DNA of 64,000 nucleotides. It comes from Acetobacter cibinongensis. GTDB taxonomy: Bacteria; Pseudomonadota; Alphaproteobacteria; Acetobacterales; Acetobacteraceae. Each line of letters starts with the position of its first letter. Within the stretch, counting starts at the first letter, position 1. The stretch lies in NCBI RefSeq assembly GCF_000963925.1, contig NZ_BAMV01000007.1, forward strand, positions 1 through 64,000. Direction: 5' to 3'. Both the position numbers and the translations under genes were made by a program. A model generated the notes under the pieces. It ran no database searches. It was not told the origin of the DNA and worked only from the letters and a program-made list of their open reading frames with translations. Positions 26,208 to 35,793 of the stretch are shown piece after piece.

Positions 26208-28286
26208 TTACTGAAGGACCGGCTTGCCCAAAGCAGGGTCCGTCAGGCCGCTTTTGCCTGTTTCAACATGCCCGGCCAGACGGGTTTCAGACGCAGCATC
26301 CCCCTGCACACGCACTGTCACATCATACCACTGGGCACTTTTGCCCAAGGCAATGCTGTGCCGCACCGTGGCATGAGGTGCGAGCGTGAGCGCCTGTGCC
26401 GCGTAGCCATAAGCATTGTCATGCAGCGTGACGTGCTGCGCGTGTGCCGTAACATTATGCAGCACGACTGTCAGGCTGCCTGTGGCCCCTTGGTCCTGCG
26501 AGCCAACGCTCACGGTTTTATGCCGGGTCCGATGAAAATACCGCACAAACCCATTTGGCCCCATAATCGTGAAGCGCGAGGTCTGGCCTTCTGGCAGGGC
26601 AAAGCTGTCTTCCAGTGTTGCACCCGCCCCTACCGTATAACGGAACGGCTTTTCACTGGACTGTTCCCGATACACATAGAAACAGGCACCTGTGGTGCTG
26701 GTATTGTCGAACCGCAGGGTCAGGGTATCCGCCTTGCCGGGCACTTCGGTTACTGCCAGCACATAGGGCAGTGGGCGGGCCGGACGGGTGCCGGGTTCCT
26801 GCGTACCAATATCCTCATTCGTACTCTGGGTGGGGATGGCTGGGTCTGGCAGTTTGCAGGATAGGTCCACCTGCTGCCGGTAGTCTGAGGTATCGGGCAG
26901 ATTGCCTTTCAGTCCCTGCTTGCGGGAGAAGTCAAACGCACTGACAAGGTCACCACACACAGACCGACGCCACGGGGTAATATTCTCTTCCCGCACGCCA
27001 AACCGTGCCTCGATGAACCTTAAAACTGATGTGTGGTCAAAGACTTCTGAGCACACATAACCGCCTGTGCTCCAGGGTGATAGGGCCAGCATGGGCACAC
27101 GTGGGCCAAGGCCATACGGCAGGTTATCAACCTTGTAACGGTCAGGCTCATGCGGGGTGATGCGGTTATGAATTTCACCTGTCACATCCACCGTGCTTTT
27201 ACCCGGCAGCACAGGGGTGGGCGGCTGCGGTGGAGGCACGTGGTCAAAATACCCATCGTTTTCATCATACATGACCAGCAGGACGGTTTTGGCCCAAACG
27301 TCCGGGTTGGCGGTCAAGGCGTTAAGTACGCGGGCAATATAGGTAGCCCCATAGCCGGGGGTCCAACGGGGGTGCTCGGAATAGGCAGCGGGTGGCAGAA
27401 GCCAGGAGACCTGTGGCAGCTTATCCGCCAGCACATCCTGGCGCAGGTCCGCTAGAGTGCGTTTGGTATTGGCACGCTGTTGCAGTGCAGACCCTTCCAG
27501 CGCATCTACAAAATTTTTAAAATTCATCAGCACATTGGTGCCGAAATTACCGTTCTCAACATCCGCTGGGGCAAGACCCTGCTGATAAATCTGCCAGCTT
27601 ACGCCAGCGGCTTCCAGACGCTCCGGGTACGTGGTCCAGTTATACGGGGCTGGCACTTTGGGGTAGAAGGCACGGTCCACCCAGTCCACATTGTCCAGTG
27701 CGGGGCCACCACCTATGCCGTCTCCATCCACTGTACCGGTCATCAGGTAAAAGCGGTTGGGGTGTGTCTGGGTTGGGGTGGAGCAGAAATAATGGTCACA
27801 CACGGTAAAGGCATCGGCCAGCGCGTAATGGTAGGGTATGTCCTCCCGCGCATAATAGGCCATGGTCATGTCTGTCTTGTGGCGGGGCCACTGGTCGTTC
27901 CAGCCTGCATTAATGGCTGCGTGTGTAGGGTACCAGTTATGGTCCAGGTCCAGCACGCACTGGGCACTGCTGACATGGGTGCGCAACTGGAACGGCATGA
28001 TGCGCCCTGCCCCCGGCTGCTTACGCCACTGGGACCATACCGGCGTGCCATCCGGTGAGCGTACGGGGTGCCGGTCTGACACACCGCGCACACCACTCAG
28101 ATGCCCGAAATAATGGTCGAACGAGCGGTTTTCCTGCATGAGCACTACAATATGCTCAACGTCTTCCAGTGTACCACTCCGGCGCTCCGCCGGGATGGCC
28201 AACGCCCGGTTGATGGAAGCCAAAAGGCCAGCCGTAACAAGCCCACTGCTTCCCTTAAGTAACCCTCTGCGCCCGATAACCGGCAT
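26208..28286 (-). CDS. Phosphocholine-specific phospholipase C, Tat-exported
   Basis: A secreted phospholipase C of the non-hemolytic PlcN/acid phosphatase superfamily, 692 residues. It has a Tat leader (GRRGLLKGSSG, about 5-15) and the catalytic start motif HIVVLMQENRSFDHYFGHL, in which Asn and neighbouring residues bind metal. VCDHYFCSTPTQTHPNR follows, then MYDENDGYFDHVPPP and two C-terminal beta domains (DUF756-like) after about residue 490. It releases phosphocholine or phosphoethanolamine from lipids, supplying phosphate. GTGAGGA precedes the ATG. It lies downstream of the TonB receptor across a terminator, so read-through expression is likely. Confidence 0.92.
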   Translation of the reverse strand: MPVIGRRGLLKGSSGLVTAGLLASINRALAIPAERRSGTLEDVEHIVVLMQENRSFDHYFGHLSGVRGVSDRHPVRSPDGTPVWSQWRKQPGAGRIMPFQLRTHVSSAQCVLDLDHNWYPTHAAINAGWNDQWPRHKTDMTMAYYAREDIPYHYALADAFTVCDHYFCSTPTQTHPNRFYLMTGTVDGDGIGGGPALDNVDWVDRAFYPKVPAPYNWTTYPERLEAAGVSWQIYQQGLAPADVENGNFGTNVLMNFKNFVDALEGSALQQRANTKRTLADLRQDVLADKLPQVSWLLPPAAYSEHPRWTPGYGATYIARVLNALTANPDVWAKTVLLVMYDENDGYFDHVPPPQPPTPVLPGKSTVDVTGEIHNRITPHEPDRYKVDNLPYGLGPRVPMLALSPWSTGGYVCSEVFDHTSVLRFIEARFGVREENITPWRRSVCGDLVSAFDFSRKQGLKGNLPDTSDYRQQVDLSCKLPDPAIPTQSTNEDIGTQEPGTRPARPLPYVLAVTEVPGKADTLTLRFDNTSTTGACFYVYREQSSEKPFRYTVGAGATLEDSFALPEGQTSRFTIMGPNGFVRYFHRTRHKTVSVGSQDQGATGSLTVVLHNVTAHAQHVTLHDNAYGYAAQALTLAPHATVRHSIALGKSAQWYDVTVRVQGDAASETRLAGHVETGKSGLTDPALGKPVLQ

Positions 28287-28316
28287 AAATCCTCACTTTT
28301 ACAAGACAGTAGATAC

Positions 28317-28353
28317 AAAAAAGCCCCTCTCCTCCTTGTGGGAAGAGAGGGGC
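28317..28353 (-). terminator. Intrinsic terminator after the TonB receptor gene
   Basis: On the minus strand GCCCCTCTC pairs with GAGAGGGGC around a 13-base loop, followed by six T. It lies 18 bases after the receptor stop and about 30 bases before the phospholipase start. Confidence 0.9.
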
Positions 28354-28370
28354 CTTTGCAAGCAGGATTT

Positions 28371-30932
28371 TTAGAAATCGCTGCTGATAGTTGCAAGGGC
28401 AGCAAACGGAGACGCAACACGATAGTAAGCTGTCTTGCCCGTAATGGTGCCACCATTGACGCCGGTTGAAGAGTTAGCAGCCACCACGGGTGAACTGACA
28501 TAACCAAGATAACGATTGTTAGACAGGTTTTGCAGGTTCAAACGAATGATCGGGCTTTTGAAAATGCCCCATTTTGGAAAGCGATAGCCCATGTGAATGT
28601 TCATACGCAGATAACCTGGAATATGCTCATCGTTCATGAACGTGGAATACTGCTTGGCAGTATATTTCAGGTTAAAGCCAATAAAGCGTGGGCCGTCATC
28701 ATAGTCCAGACCAAAAGCAACCATGTAAGACGGTGATTGTGGAGAGACTTTGCCCTTGGTGCGGGCATAGTCACTAATAACCGCGCCGTTAAGCGTACTG
28801 GTGCTGAGAATATTGCTGTCTGTTACCGCATGGAGATATTCAAAGGAAACATATGGACGCAGATGGTAAATAGGCCGCGTGCCAATTTCTGCATCCACAC
28901 CATCAGAATGCGAACCACCAGCATTAATGTTTGTTGTAATCGTCTGGTTGTTCTCATTCAAAAGTGTCTGGCTGAACAGACGGTTTGTAAAGTTATAATG
29001 GAAGTATGTGATGGAGGTAGAGAGAAGGTCATCCTGATAACGCCAGCCAGCTTCTTCCGAAATTGAAATTTCGGGGTTCTGGTTCGGATTAGCCTGCGTG
29101 GAATATCTCTTTGTTATTTTGTTATAAGTGCCTGAATCGTATAGTGCATAGTTGGTCGGCATACGGAAATTGGTAGCAACCGATGCAAACAATTGGTTAT
29201 GCGCGTCAATTTTATAACGGATAGCCGCTGTTGGCAGTGCCGTATTGTAGTTCGTGTTAACGTACTTCTGTGCACTTGTCTGTTCGAGACCGGGCAGATT
29301 ATTTGTGCCACGGCGGCGCACGATAGAATATTTCAGACCCGCATCAATTGTCAGCTTATCATGGAACAGTGACAGGCTGTCGCCAATAAACGGCGTGTGC
29401 ACTTCGGTCTGTGTCAAAGTGTCGCGGTATTGCGCTGTCTGACCGTTACTGAGGACAACATTATTATTGTCACCCCATAGGCCGCTTTCCGGCCGACCAT
29501 CGTCACCTACCATGCTGTATGGTGAAGTCTGGTGCTGCTTTGAATATTCAAACCAGTAACCAACCATCAGACGGTTAGGTCCGGCTGTCCATGTCATTTT
29601 AGTCGTCGCACCAGGGCGATAGGTTTGGGTCAAAGAAGGATTATACAGCAGCGGACTACCTGCTGTGGTCTGCCCATTAATGCTACCTGGCAGCGTTGTT
29701 GGGCCATAAGGCATCTGGGACATGTTGGTGCCATAAGCACCACCGCCGTTACCGTAGCCATACCAGAAATAGGGCGTTTCAGTCAGGACAAGGTGATCCG
29801 TCAATTTGAAGGTAGACGGCATAGAAGCATAAATATTGGTGAAGGGGTTCATTCTTAATTTGTAGTAATTATTGTCCCCTTTGAAAAAGTTTTTGTCATA
29901 AACGGTGTTTGCTGGCTGACCTTTTGCAATCCCGCTGCTTCCAACAGGGTTGATAAAACCAGTTCCCCACTGTTTCCAACTTGCAAGACTAGTTGTCGGA
30001 TAAGAGCTGTTGTTCAAAGAGTTGCCAATAACTGCAAGCGATACACGGTTACCATCGCCCCAGTCGTTCACGATTTTCATTTCGCCGTGCTTTTTGTCGT
30101 CCATACCCGGCCCGCGCCAGTGATCCTGACGGCCTTGAGAGTAGGAGAAATACGCACGCAGATTCGTGTTACCAAGATAGCCTGTATCGAAGCGCGCAAA
30201 GCCGCGTGTTGCGTTGTAAGACCCGTAGGTCATGTCAACATGGCCGCCCATCTTCTTTTTGGGGTCGATCATATACATGTCAACCACGCCGCCCGTTGCA
30301 CTGATATGCGGGCTGTCAAGATCCGCAGAGCCTTGCGCCAGACGTACAGTCTTCAAATTCTCTGCGTCTGCAATTTCCTGTGCATATACGGCAAAATTCC
30401 CGATATCATTAATCGGGAAACCTTCAAGGGTAAAACCCATTTGGGAGCTGGTAAGCCCACGCACAGTAATATCACCGCCCGTCATGCCCAACGGATCTGT
30501 GTCTGACACGTTAGCGCCTGGCAACAGAGCGATAAGCTGGACTGGGTTCATACCCGGGTTCTGTTTTGCGATGTAATCGCGCGTTACGGCGGACACGGAC
30601 TTGGGAGCATCTGTCGGGGTCATCAGACCGCCGCCAAAGGCGCGTCCTGTATCACCATCGCCCAGGTCATGGGTGTGCCCATGCACTTCCACTTTTTCGT
30701 CTTCTACTGCGTCTGTTGGGGAGGTAGCGCCCAACATGGAAGGAGCACTGGATGCAGTTTTCTCTTTCTGTTTTTCCTTCACCGGACGGTGTTTGGCAGC
30801 GACACCAGACGTTTTTTTGTCTGATGTTGTGTCGGCCATTGCCACCAAAGGTGAGGAGAGAACTGTGGAACAGATCAGGCAGGCCAAGACTGAGGTGTGC
30901 CGTTTAAAAAACATCCATTTTTCTTTCAGCAT
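28371..30932 (-). CDS. TonB-dependent outer membrane receptor
   Basis: An 853-residue TonB receptor. The leader is at about 13-33 (LACLICSTVLSSPLVAMA), followed by a Lys-rich linker. The plug (about 100-230) has SVSAVTRDYIAKQNPGMNPVQLIALLPG, DITVRGLTSSQMGFTLEGFPIND and LAQGSADLDSPHISATGGVVDM. The barrel follows with the C-terminal Phe of TISSDF. The substrate is unknown. Neighbours (phospholipase C, S1/P1 nuclease, PiuC-like dioxygenase) point to iron-siderophore or phosphate-ester uptake, but neither can be proved. A second ATG six codons in is an alternative start. Confidence 0.9.
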   Translation of the reverse strand: MLKEKWMFFKRHTSVLACLICSTVLSSPLVAMADTTSDKKTSGVAAKHRPVKEKQKEKTASSAPSMLGATSPTDAVEDEKVEVHGHTHDLGDGDTGRAFGGGLMTPTDAPKSVSAVTRDYIAKQNPGMNPVQLIALLPGANVSDTDPLGMTGGDITVRGLTSSQMGFTLEGFPINDIGNFAVYAQEIADAENLKTVRLAQGSADLDSPHISATGGVVDMYMIDPKKKMGGHVDMTYGSYNATRGFARFDTGYLGNTNLRAYFSYSQGRQDHWRGPGMDDKKHGEMKIVNDWGDGNRVSLAVIGNSLNNSSYPTTSLASWKQWGTGFINPVGSSGIAKGQPANTVYDKNFFKGDNNYYKLRMNPFTNIYASMPSTFKLTDHLVLTETPYFWYGYGNGGGAYGTNMSQMPYGPTTLPGSINGQTTAGSPLLYNPSLTQTYRPGATTKMTWTAGPNRLMVGYWFEYSKQHQTSPYSMVGDDGRPESGLWGDNNNVVLSNGQTAQYRDTLTQTEVHTPFIGDSLSLFHDKLTIDAGLKYSIVRRRGTNNLPGLEQTSAQKYVNTNYNTALPTAAIRYKIDAHNQLFASVATNFRMPTNYALYDSGTYNKITKRYSTQANPNQNPEISISEEAGWRYQDDLLSTSITYFHYNFTNRLFSQTLLNENNQTITTNINAGGSHSDGVDAEIGTRPIYHLRPYVSFEYLHAVTDSNILSTSTLNGAVISDYARTKGKVSPQSPSYMVAFGLDYDDGPRFIGFNLKYTAKQYSTFMNDEHIPGYLRMNIHMGYRFPKWGIFKSPIIRLNLQNLSNNRYLGYVSSPVVAANSSTGVNGGTITGKTAYYRVASPFAALATISSDF

Positions 30933-31153
30933 GGAGGCATGGGTGGGGAATTCATGCGCATCTTATTTAAATTTTTTTTGAATAAAAGGCATTCATAAAT
31001 AATTCACAAAACTTTTCGGAGGAAATTTTGATGCGCCGTTTTTGTATCGTTACGTTCTAACTTTTGCTGTCATAGATTACATTTTTTGTTATATGATCGC
31101 TCCAGAAAAAACAGTTATTTCGCCCTTGTTTTAACGTTACGGGTAATTAATCA

Positions 31154-32062
31154 ATGCAACTGTCTCGTTTTCGCCACACCGTTTTGAGCGCTGGAATAGC
31201 CCTTGGGCTTGTCGCGTCCTCTGCCCAGGCATTAGCATGGGGGCGTGAAGGCCATGCCGCCGTTGCCGCGCTGGCATGGAAGTATCTATCCCCTACCGTG
31301 CAGCAAAAAGTCACCACTCTGCTCCAGCAGGACAAGGACACACTGACCCCACCGGATCTGATGTCCCGCGCCTCCTGGGCCGATGCATGGCGGGCGGCAA
31401 ACCACCCTGAGACAGGCATGTGGCACTTTGTCGATATTGAGCTGGACCACCCAGATATTGCTCAGGCCTGCTACAATTTTCCGGAGCAGGGCCAGACCGC
31501 AAGCACAGGTCCGGCAAAAGATTGTGTAGTCAATAAAATTTCTGCTTTTGAGAAAGAACTGTCTGACCCCGCAGCCCCTGCAGCAGAACGTATTCTTGCC
31601 CTGAAATATATTGTGCATTTTGTGGGCGACCTGCACCAGCCGCTGCACTCTGCCGATAACCACGACAAAGGCGGCAACTGCGTCCGCATTGCTCTGGGCG
31701 GCCCTCGTACAAGCAACCTGCATTCCTACTGGGATACGCAGGTTGTCTCTGAACTCTCCCCCAGTGCAGACAAACTAGCCGATTCTCTGTTTGAGGGTAT
31801 CAGCTCCGCGGACAAGCAGAGCTGGCAGCAGGGCAGCCCCACTGACTGGGCGCAGGAAAGTTTTGCACTGGCACGGGATTATGCCTACCGCCTGCCCGTA
31901 CACCCTGGTTGTGACCCGGATAGCGCCCCCATCACCCTGCCCGAAGGGTATGACGCGGCGGCCCAAAGTGTCGTGCGCCAACAGCTTATGAAGGCGGGTG
32001 TGCGGCTTGCCTTTATTCTCAATACAAGCCTGCAAGCTCCGGCTGAAACCTCAGCACACTAA
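31154..32062 (+). CDS. Secreted S1/P1-type nuclease
   Basis: An exported single-strand nuclease/3'-nucleotidase of the P1 family, 302 residues. The leader is cleaved before WGREGHAA, placing Trp29 at the mature N-terminus, as required because its amino group binds zinc. The other metal ligands can be placed by family alignment: His34, Asp77, His91, His155, Asp159, His165, His190 and Asp194, with the spacing of HFVGDLHQPLH and HSYWD conserved. It degrades RNA, ssDNA and 3'-nucleotides. Divergent from the TonB receptor. The upstream region has a lone CTGTCAT (31067-31073), half of a Pho box. Confidence 0.93.
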   Translation: MQLSRFRHTVLSAGIALGLVASSAQALAWGREGHAAVAALAWKYLSPTVQQKVTTLLQQDKDTLTPPDLMSRASWADAWRAANHPETGMWHFVDIELDHPDIAQACYNFPEQGQTASTGPAKDCVVNKISAFEKELSDPAAPAAERILALKYIVHFVGDLHQPLHSADNHDKGGNCVRIALGGPRTSNLHSYWDTQVVSELSPSADKLADSLFEGISSADKQSWQQGSPTDWAQESFALARDYAYRLPVHPGCDPDSAPITLPEGYDAAAQSVVRQQLMKAGVRLAFILNTSLQAPAETSAH

Positions 32063-32106
32063 AAGACACATAGGGCGGTGCAATGTGCACTCGCCCTACC
32101 CCCTCC

Positions 32107-32790
32107 TCAGATCTCGGCCCATTGCCGGACCAGATTATGATAGGTGGATGTCAGACCCAGCACGGCGGCGTGGTCATCAGGAAGCGCCTTTCGGGCCTCG
32201 ATAATGGAGAGGTCAAAGTTATAGAGCAGTGCTCTCTTGCTATCGTCCTTCACCAGAGACTGCGTCCAGAAAAACGAGGCCCATCGGCTTCCCCGCGTGA
32301 CGGGATTGACGGAGTGCAGACTGGTTGATGGATATACCACCATATGGCCCGCAGGGAGCTTCACGGTTTGCGTGCCATATGTATCCTGAATAACCAGTTC
32401 TCCCCCGTCATACTCTTCAGGGTCGCTGAGGAAGAGTGTGGTGGACACATCCGTCCGAATACGGAAACCTGTGCCCGGCAAGGCACGAATGGCGTTATCG
32501 ACATGGGCATGAAACCGCATGCCTTCATCATACCGGTTGAACAGGGGCGGATAGACCCGTAAAGGCAGGGCCGCGCTGGTAAAAACCTGATTCCGCCCTA
32601 AAGCCTTCAGAACCAGTTGCCCCAGTTCCTTACTTTCGTCCGAGTGCTCTGGCACCTGAAGGTTGTATTTGGCCTTGGCTGACTGCTCCCCTGCCGTAAC
32701 CTTGCCATCCACCCAGCCCGCTGCCTCCAGGAGTTTGCGGCAATAGGTCACCTCTTCTGGTGTCAAGACATCTGGTATGCACACGAGCAT
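32107..32790 (-). CDS. PKHD-type Fe(II)/2-oxoglutarate dioxygenase, PiuC-like
   Basis: A cytoplasmic hydroxylase-type protein of 227 residues. Iron ligands His96 and Asp98 (FHAHVDNA) and His159 ([11 protein letters not shown]) are present, with Arg169 for 2-oxoglutarate. Full-length similarity to PiuC/YbiX runs from [12 protein letters not shown] to the C-terminus. In other bacteria this gene sits beside TonB siderophore receptors, and here it lies near one. The biological substrate of the family is not known. A promoter should lie in 32791-32890. Confidence 0.93.
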   Translation of the reverse strand: MLVCIPDVLTPEEVTYCRKLLEAAGWVDGKVTAGEQSAKAKYNLQVPEHSDESKELGQLVLKALGRNQVFTSAALPLRVYPPLFNRYDEGMRFHAHVDNAIRALPGTGFRIRTDVSTTLFLSDPEEYDGGELVIQDTYGTQTVKLPAGHMVVYPSTSLHSVNPVTRGSRWASFFWTQSLVKDDSKRALLYNFDLSIIEARKALPDDHAAVLGLTSTYHNLVRQWAEI

Positions 32791-32890
32791 CTGCTTGGTT
32801 CCTTACACGGCTATGGGCAGCCTTTGAGTGCGCCAAGTGTAAAAGAGCCGTTGCCAACATGCAATTGCGTGTTGTTTGCATATATGCGGC

Positions 32891-32926
32891 AAAAAAAAAC
32901 GCGGGGCACATACGCCCCGCGTTTTT
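32891..32926. terminator. Strong bidirectional terminator
   Basis: CGCGGGGC (32900-32907) pairs with GCCCCGCG (32914-32921) around a 6-base loop, with nine A before and five T after. It terminates the minus-strand DUF1328 gene. Confidence 0.9.
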
Positions 32927-32948
32927 CTGATACAAACCCTGTAAAGCC

Positions 32949-33116
32949 TTAGGGTGCCCTGCGGCCAAAGAAGAAGCTGATAATAAGCAGGACCACAAAA
33001 ACAAAAACCAGAATTTTGGCAACGCCAGCAAAACTGGCCGCAGCCCCACCAAACCCGAACAATGACGCCACAAGCGCCAGAATCAGGAAAATAAGCACCC
33101 ACCGTAAAATAGCCAT
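32949..33116 (-). CDS. DUF1328 / YtjA small membrane protein
   Basis: A 55-residue protein with two membrane segments (about 5-21 and 30-50) and the short GFGGAAA turn and FFGRRAP tail of DUF1328/YtjA proteins. The ATG at 33116 is chosen because GAGGAAAG lies about six bases before it; an upstream in-frame GTG falls on that site. Relatives are often stress induced, but function is unknown. Confidence 0.82.
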   Translation of the reverse strand: MAILRWVLIFLILALVASLFGFGGAAASFAGVAKILVFVFVVLLIISFFFGRRAP

Positions 33117-33253
33117 AACGTCTTTCCTCACACCTTAGTGCCGGTTCCTTCATTCAAGGGAACGCTGGCGATTTTCGTATGGGTCTCTCAACGCGGGCTA
33201 GTCAAAAAGGTTCATCGTAAACTGTTATTAAAACAGAATGATATGCTGATCCG

Positions 33254-34003
33254 TTATTCTGAACCTGGGATAACATCGTACCCGGCACTGCCCGGTGCGG
33301 GACCACGCGGAGGGGCATTGCCAATGGTCACACTGACAAGCTGCCCGGACGTTGGGCCAAGTTCACGCGCATCAATAGCAGTCCCCAGTTCTCCGTTGGA
33401 GCCTGTCCCCACGGCGTAAAGCGTCTGGCCGGGTTTAAGCCATGCTTGCAGGCGTGCTGCTTCCCGCGGGGCGAGGTGAATAACGCTGTGGTCTTTAAGC
33501 ACAACGCCAGCAATCTGGCCTTCCAGCGTATAAAGCGGGAGCCAGATTTCACCATGCAGGACAATATCCGGCCCGGTTATCATTTCAGGGGACTGCTGCT
33601 GGAGAGCAATAAAGCCGTCCTGCATGGTACGACCACGCGGGCTGGTAATACCAAAAGCCCGGATAAGGGCCAAAGAGCGCGCTTTTATCCCACGGATGGA
33701 AACGGTGTCTCCCGGCTTGATAAGCCCTGCAAGGGTGTGACCCTGCTCTGGTGAGACAAGAACCTGCGTGCCATCAGCCAGCACAAGCCCAAGAACACCA
33801 CCGTGAGACGATGGCAGAAACTGCACCACCTTGCCACTGAACTGCGGCAGGCCGGACAGGTCATACACGCCAGAGGCCTGCTGCTCCGTAACCGTTTGAT
33901 GGGCGGCAAAGGATGCCTGGGAGGAACCCTGCCGGGCAGCAGGGGCGGCAACCGCTGTAGAGGTGGCCAGCAGGAGAGCCGTAAAAGAGAACAGTGAGCG
34001 CAT
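33254..34003 (-). CDS. Exported protein with two similar beta-rich domains, unknown function
   Basis: A 249-residue protein with a leader at about 1-19 (LLLATSTAVAA). Two segments look like copies of one fold: about 55-118 (KVVQFLPSSHGGVLGLVLADGTQVLV, then LIKPGDTVSIRG) and about 150-210 (GEIWLPLYTLEGQIAGVVLKDHSVIH, then WLKPGQTLYAVG). Each runs strand-turn-strand followed by a KPG turn, like OB-fold domains. I do not recognise a named family. No TM helix besides the leader, so probably periplasmic. Downstream is purH on the same strand, but an 11-bp hairpin and 117 bases separate them, and purH is transcribed first. Confidence 0.72.
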   Translation of the reverse strand: MRSLFSFTALLLATSTAVAAPAARQGSSQASFAAHQTVTEQQASGVYDLSGLPQFSGKVVQFLPSSHGGVLGLVLADGTQVLVSPEQGHTLAGLIKPGDTVSIRGIKARSLALIRAFGITSPRGRTMQDGFIALQQQSPEMITGPDIVLHGEIWLPLYTLEGQIAGVVLKDHSVIHLAPREAARLQAWLKPGQTLYAVGTGSNGELGTAIDARELGPTSGQLVSVTIGNAPPRGPAPGSAGYDVIPGSE

Positions 34004-34087
34004 GGGTCAACCAATAAAGCCATCTGTGCCCGGCGTTTCGAGACTGCCGGACACGGATGTGTGGAACTTTACGCTATTGTTCGTGAA

Positions 34088-34115
34088 TTATCCTGCGCCG
34101 ACAAGCGCAGGATAA
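34088..34115 (-). terminator. Perfect 11-bp hairpin just after purH
   Basis: TTATCCTGCGC (34088-34098) and GCGCAGGATAA (34105-34115) are perfect complements around a 6-base loop, ending five bases after the purH stop. The T-run is absent on either side, so it may be a 3'-end stabiliser rather than an intrinsic terminator. Confidence 0.6.
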
Positions 34116-34120
34116 GCGTG

Positions 34121-35698
34121 TCAGTGGCGGAAGTGGCGCATACCAGTGAAGACCATGGCAATGCCTGCTGCATCTGCTGCGGCAATGACCTCATCATCCC
34201 GAATGGAACCACCGGGCTGAATAACAGCCGTAGCCCCGGCTGCCACAATGGTTTCCAGACCATCGGCAAACGGGAAGAATGCATCGGATGCTGCAACGGA
34301 CCCTTGGGTCAGAGGTGCATCCAGCCCGGCAGCCTTTGCTGCTTCACCACTTTTGCTGGCAGCGATACGCGCGGAATCGACCCGGCTCATCTGCCCCGCA
34401 CCAATGCCAACTGTTGCGTTGTTCTTGGTATAGACAATGGCGTTGGACTTCACATGCTTGGCCACACGGAAGGCAAATATCAGGTCTTCCATTTCCTGCG
34501 CGGTCGGGGCGCGCTTGGTCACAACCTTCAGGGACTCGGGTGTAATGCGCCCGTTGTCCCGTGTTTGCGCCAGAAAACCACCCGCAACGGAGCGTACCAC
34601 CACACCAGCGGCTGTCGGGTCTGGCAGAGCGCCGGTCAGCAGCAGGCGCAGATTCTTTTTGCGCGCCAGCACAGCCTTTGCCTCTTCGTCCGCATCTGGC
34701 GCGACAATGACCTCAGTAAAGATGGTGGCAATCTGCTCAGCCGTTGCGGCGTCCAGAGTGCGGTTAAGAGCCACTATACCGCCAAAGGCGGAAACAGGGT
34801 CACACCGCAGGGCGCTGTGCCATGCTTCGGTCAGGGATGTGCCAACAGCAACGCCGCACGGGTTGGCATGTTTGACAATAACCACAGCGGGTTTGTCGAA
34901 CTCAGCCACGGCTTCAAAAGCGGCGTCCGTGTCGTTAATGTTGTTGTACGACAGGGCCTTACCCTGAATCTGCTGAGCGGTCGCAACACCGGGGCGCGTG
35001 CTGCCATCGCGGTAGAAAGCGGCTTGCTGGTGCGGGTTTTCACCATAACGCAGGGTTTCTGCCCGCTTGCCTGCCAGCGCAAAGCGCTCAGGCAGGTCAT
35101 CCTTTGCCTGTCCGGCAAACCATGCAGCAATGGCGGCATCATACGCAGCGGTCCGGGCATAGGCAGCCCCGGCATACGCACGGCGCTGTTCCAGTGTGCT
35201 GCCACCGTTGCCCAGTGCCTCAATAAGGCCAGCATACTGGTCCGTGTCTGTCAGAACCACCACATGGTCGTGGTTTTTGGCCGCAGCGCGGATAAGGGCT
35301 GGGCCGCCAATATCAATATTCTCAATGCAGTCTTCAGCGCCTGCGCCGGAGGCAACGGTTTTTTCAAACGGGTACAGATTGACCGCCACCAGATCGATCG
35401 GGGCAATGCCATGCTCTTCCATCTGGGCTGTGTGGGCAGGCAGGTCCCGACGGCCCAGAATGCCACCATGAATTTTGGGCACCAGCGTTTTAACGCGGCC
35501 ATCCAGAATTTCTGGAAAACCGGTATGATCGGACACTTCCGTAACCGGCAACCCGGCATCCCGCAGAGCTTTGGCAGACCCGCCGGTGGACAGAATTTCC
35601 GCCCCATGCGCGACAAGCGCACGCCCAAGGTCAAGAAGCTGGGTTTTGTCTGAAACAGAAATAAGGGCGCGGCGCACAGGCAGCGGAGAGTGGCTCAT
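34121..35698 (-). CDS. purH: Bifunctional AICAR formyltransferase / IMP cyclohydrolase
   Basis: Catalyses the last two steps of IMP synthesis. It is 525 residues. The N-terminal IMP cyclohydrolase has [31 protein letters not shown] and [14 protein letters not shown]. The C-terminal formyltransferase has [47 protein letters not shown] and the ending [15 protein letters not shown]-like motif. Cytoplasmic. Likely transcribed with trmB and metK upstream; the gap to trmB is 95 bases. Confidence 0.98.
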   Translation of the reverse strand: MSHSPLPVRRALISVSDKTQLLDLGRALVAHGAEILSTGGSAKALRDAGLPVTEVSDHTGFPEILDGRVKTLVPKIHGGILGRRDLPAHTAQMEEHGIAPIDLVAVNLYPFEKTVASGAGAEDCIENIDIGGPALIRAAAKNHDHVVVLTDTDQYAGLIEALGNGGSTLEQRRAYAGAAYARTAAYDAAIAAWFAGQAKDDLPERFALAGKRAETLRYGENPHQQAAFYRDGSTRPGVATAQQIQGKALSYNNINDTDAAFEAVAEFDKPAVVIVKHANPCGVAVGTSLTEAWHSALRCDPVSAFGGIVALNRTLDAATAEQIATIFTEVIVAPDADEEAKAVLARKKNLRLLLTGALPDPTAAGVVVRSVAGGFLAQTRDNGRITPESLKVVTKRAPTAQEMEDLIFAFRVAKHVKSNAIVYTKNNATVGIGAGQMSRVDSARIAASKSGEAAKAAGLDAPLTQGSVAASDAFFPFADGLETIVAAGATAVIQPGGSIRDDEVIAAADAAGIAMVFTGMRHFRH

Positions 35699-35793
35699 GA
35701 ACGGAGACCTTTCGCACGGCTAGAAAGCAGTAAAGCGGCTGCTTACCCAACCTGCCGTGCCAGAGCAACTGCCGCAAAGGCAGAGCTGGCCCC

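Noticed and set aside
31056-31083. Full Pho box before the S1/P1 nuclease
   Set aside because: Only one CTGTCAT half is clear; flanking half-sites at 11-base spacing match poorly.
34061-35653. 530-codon open frame opposite purH
   Set aside because: Same artefact of codon bias; purH on the minus strand has all conserved motifs.
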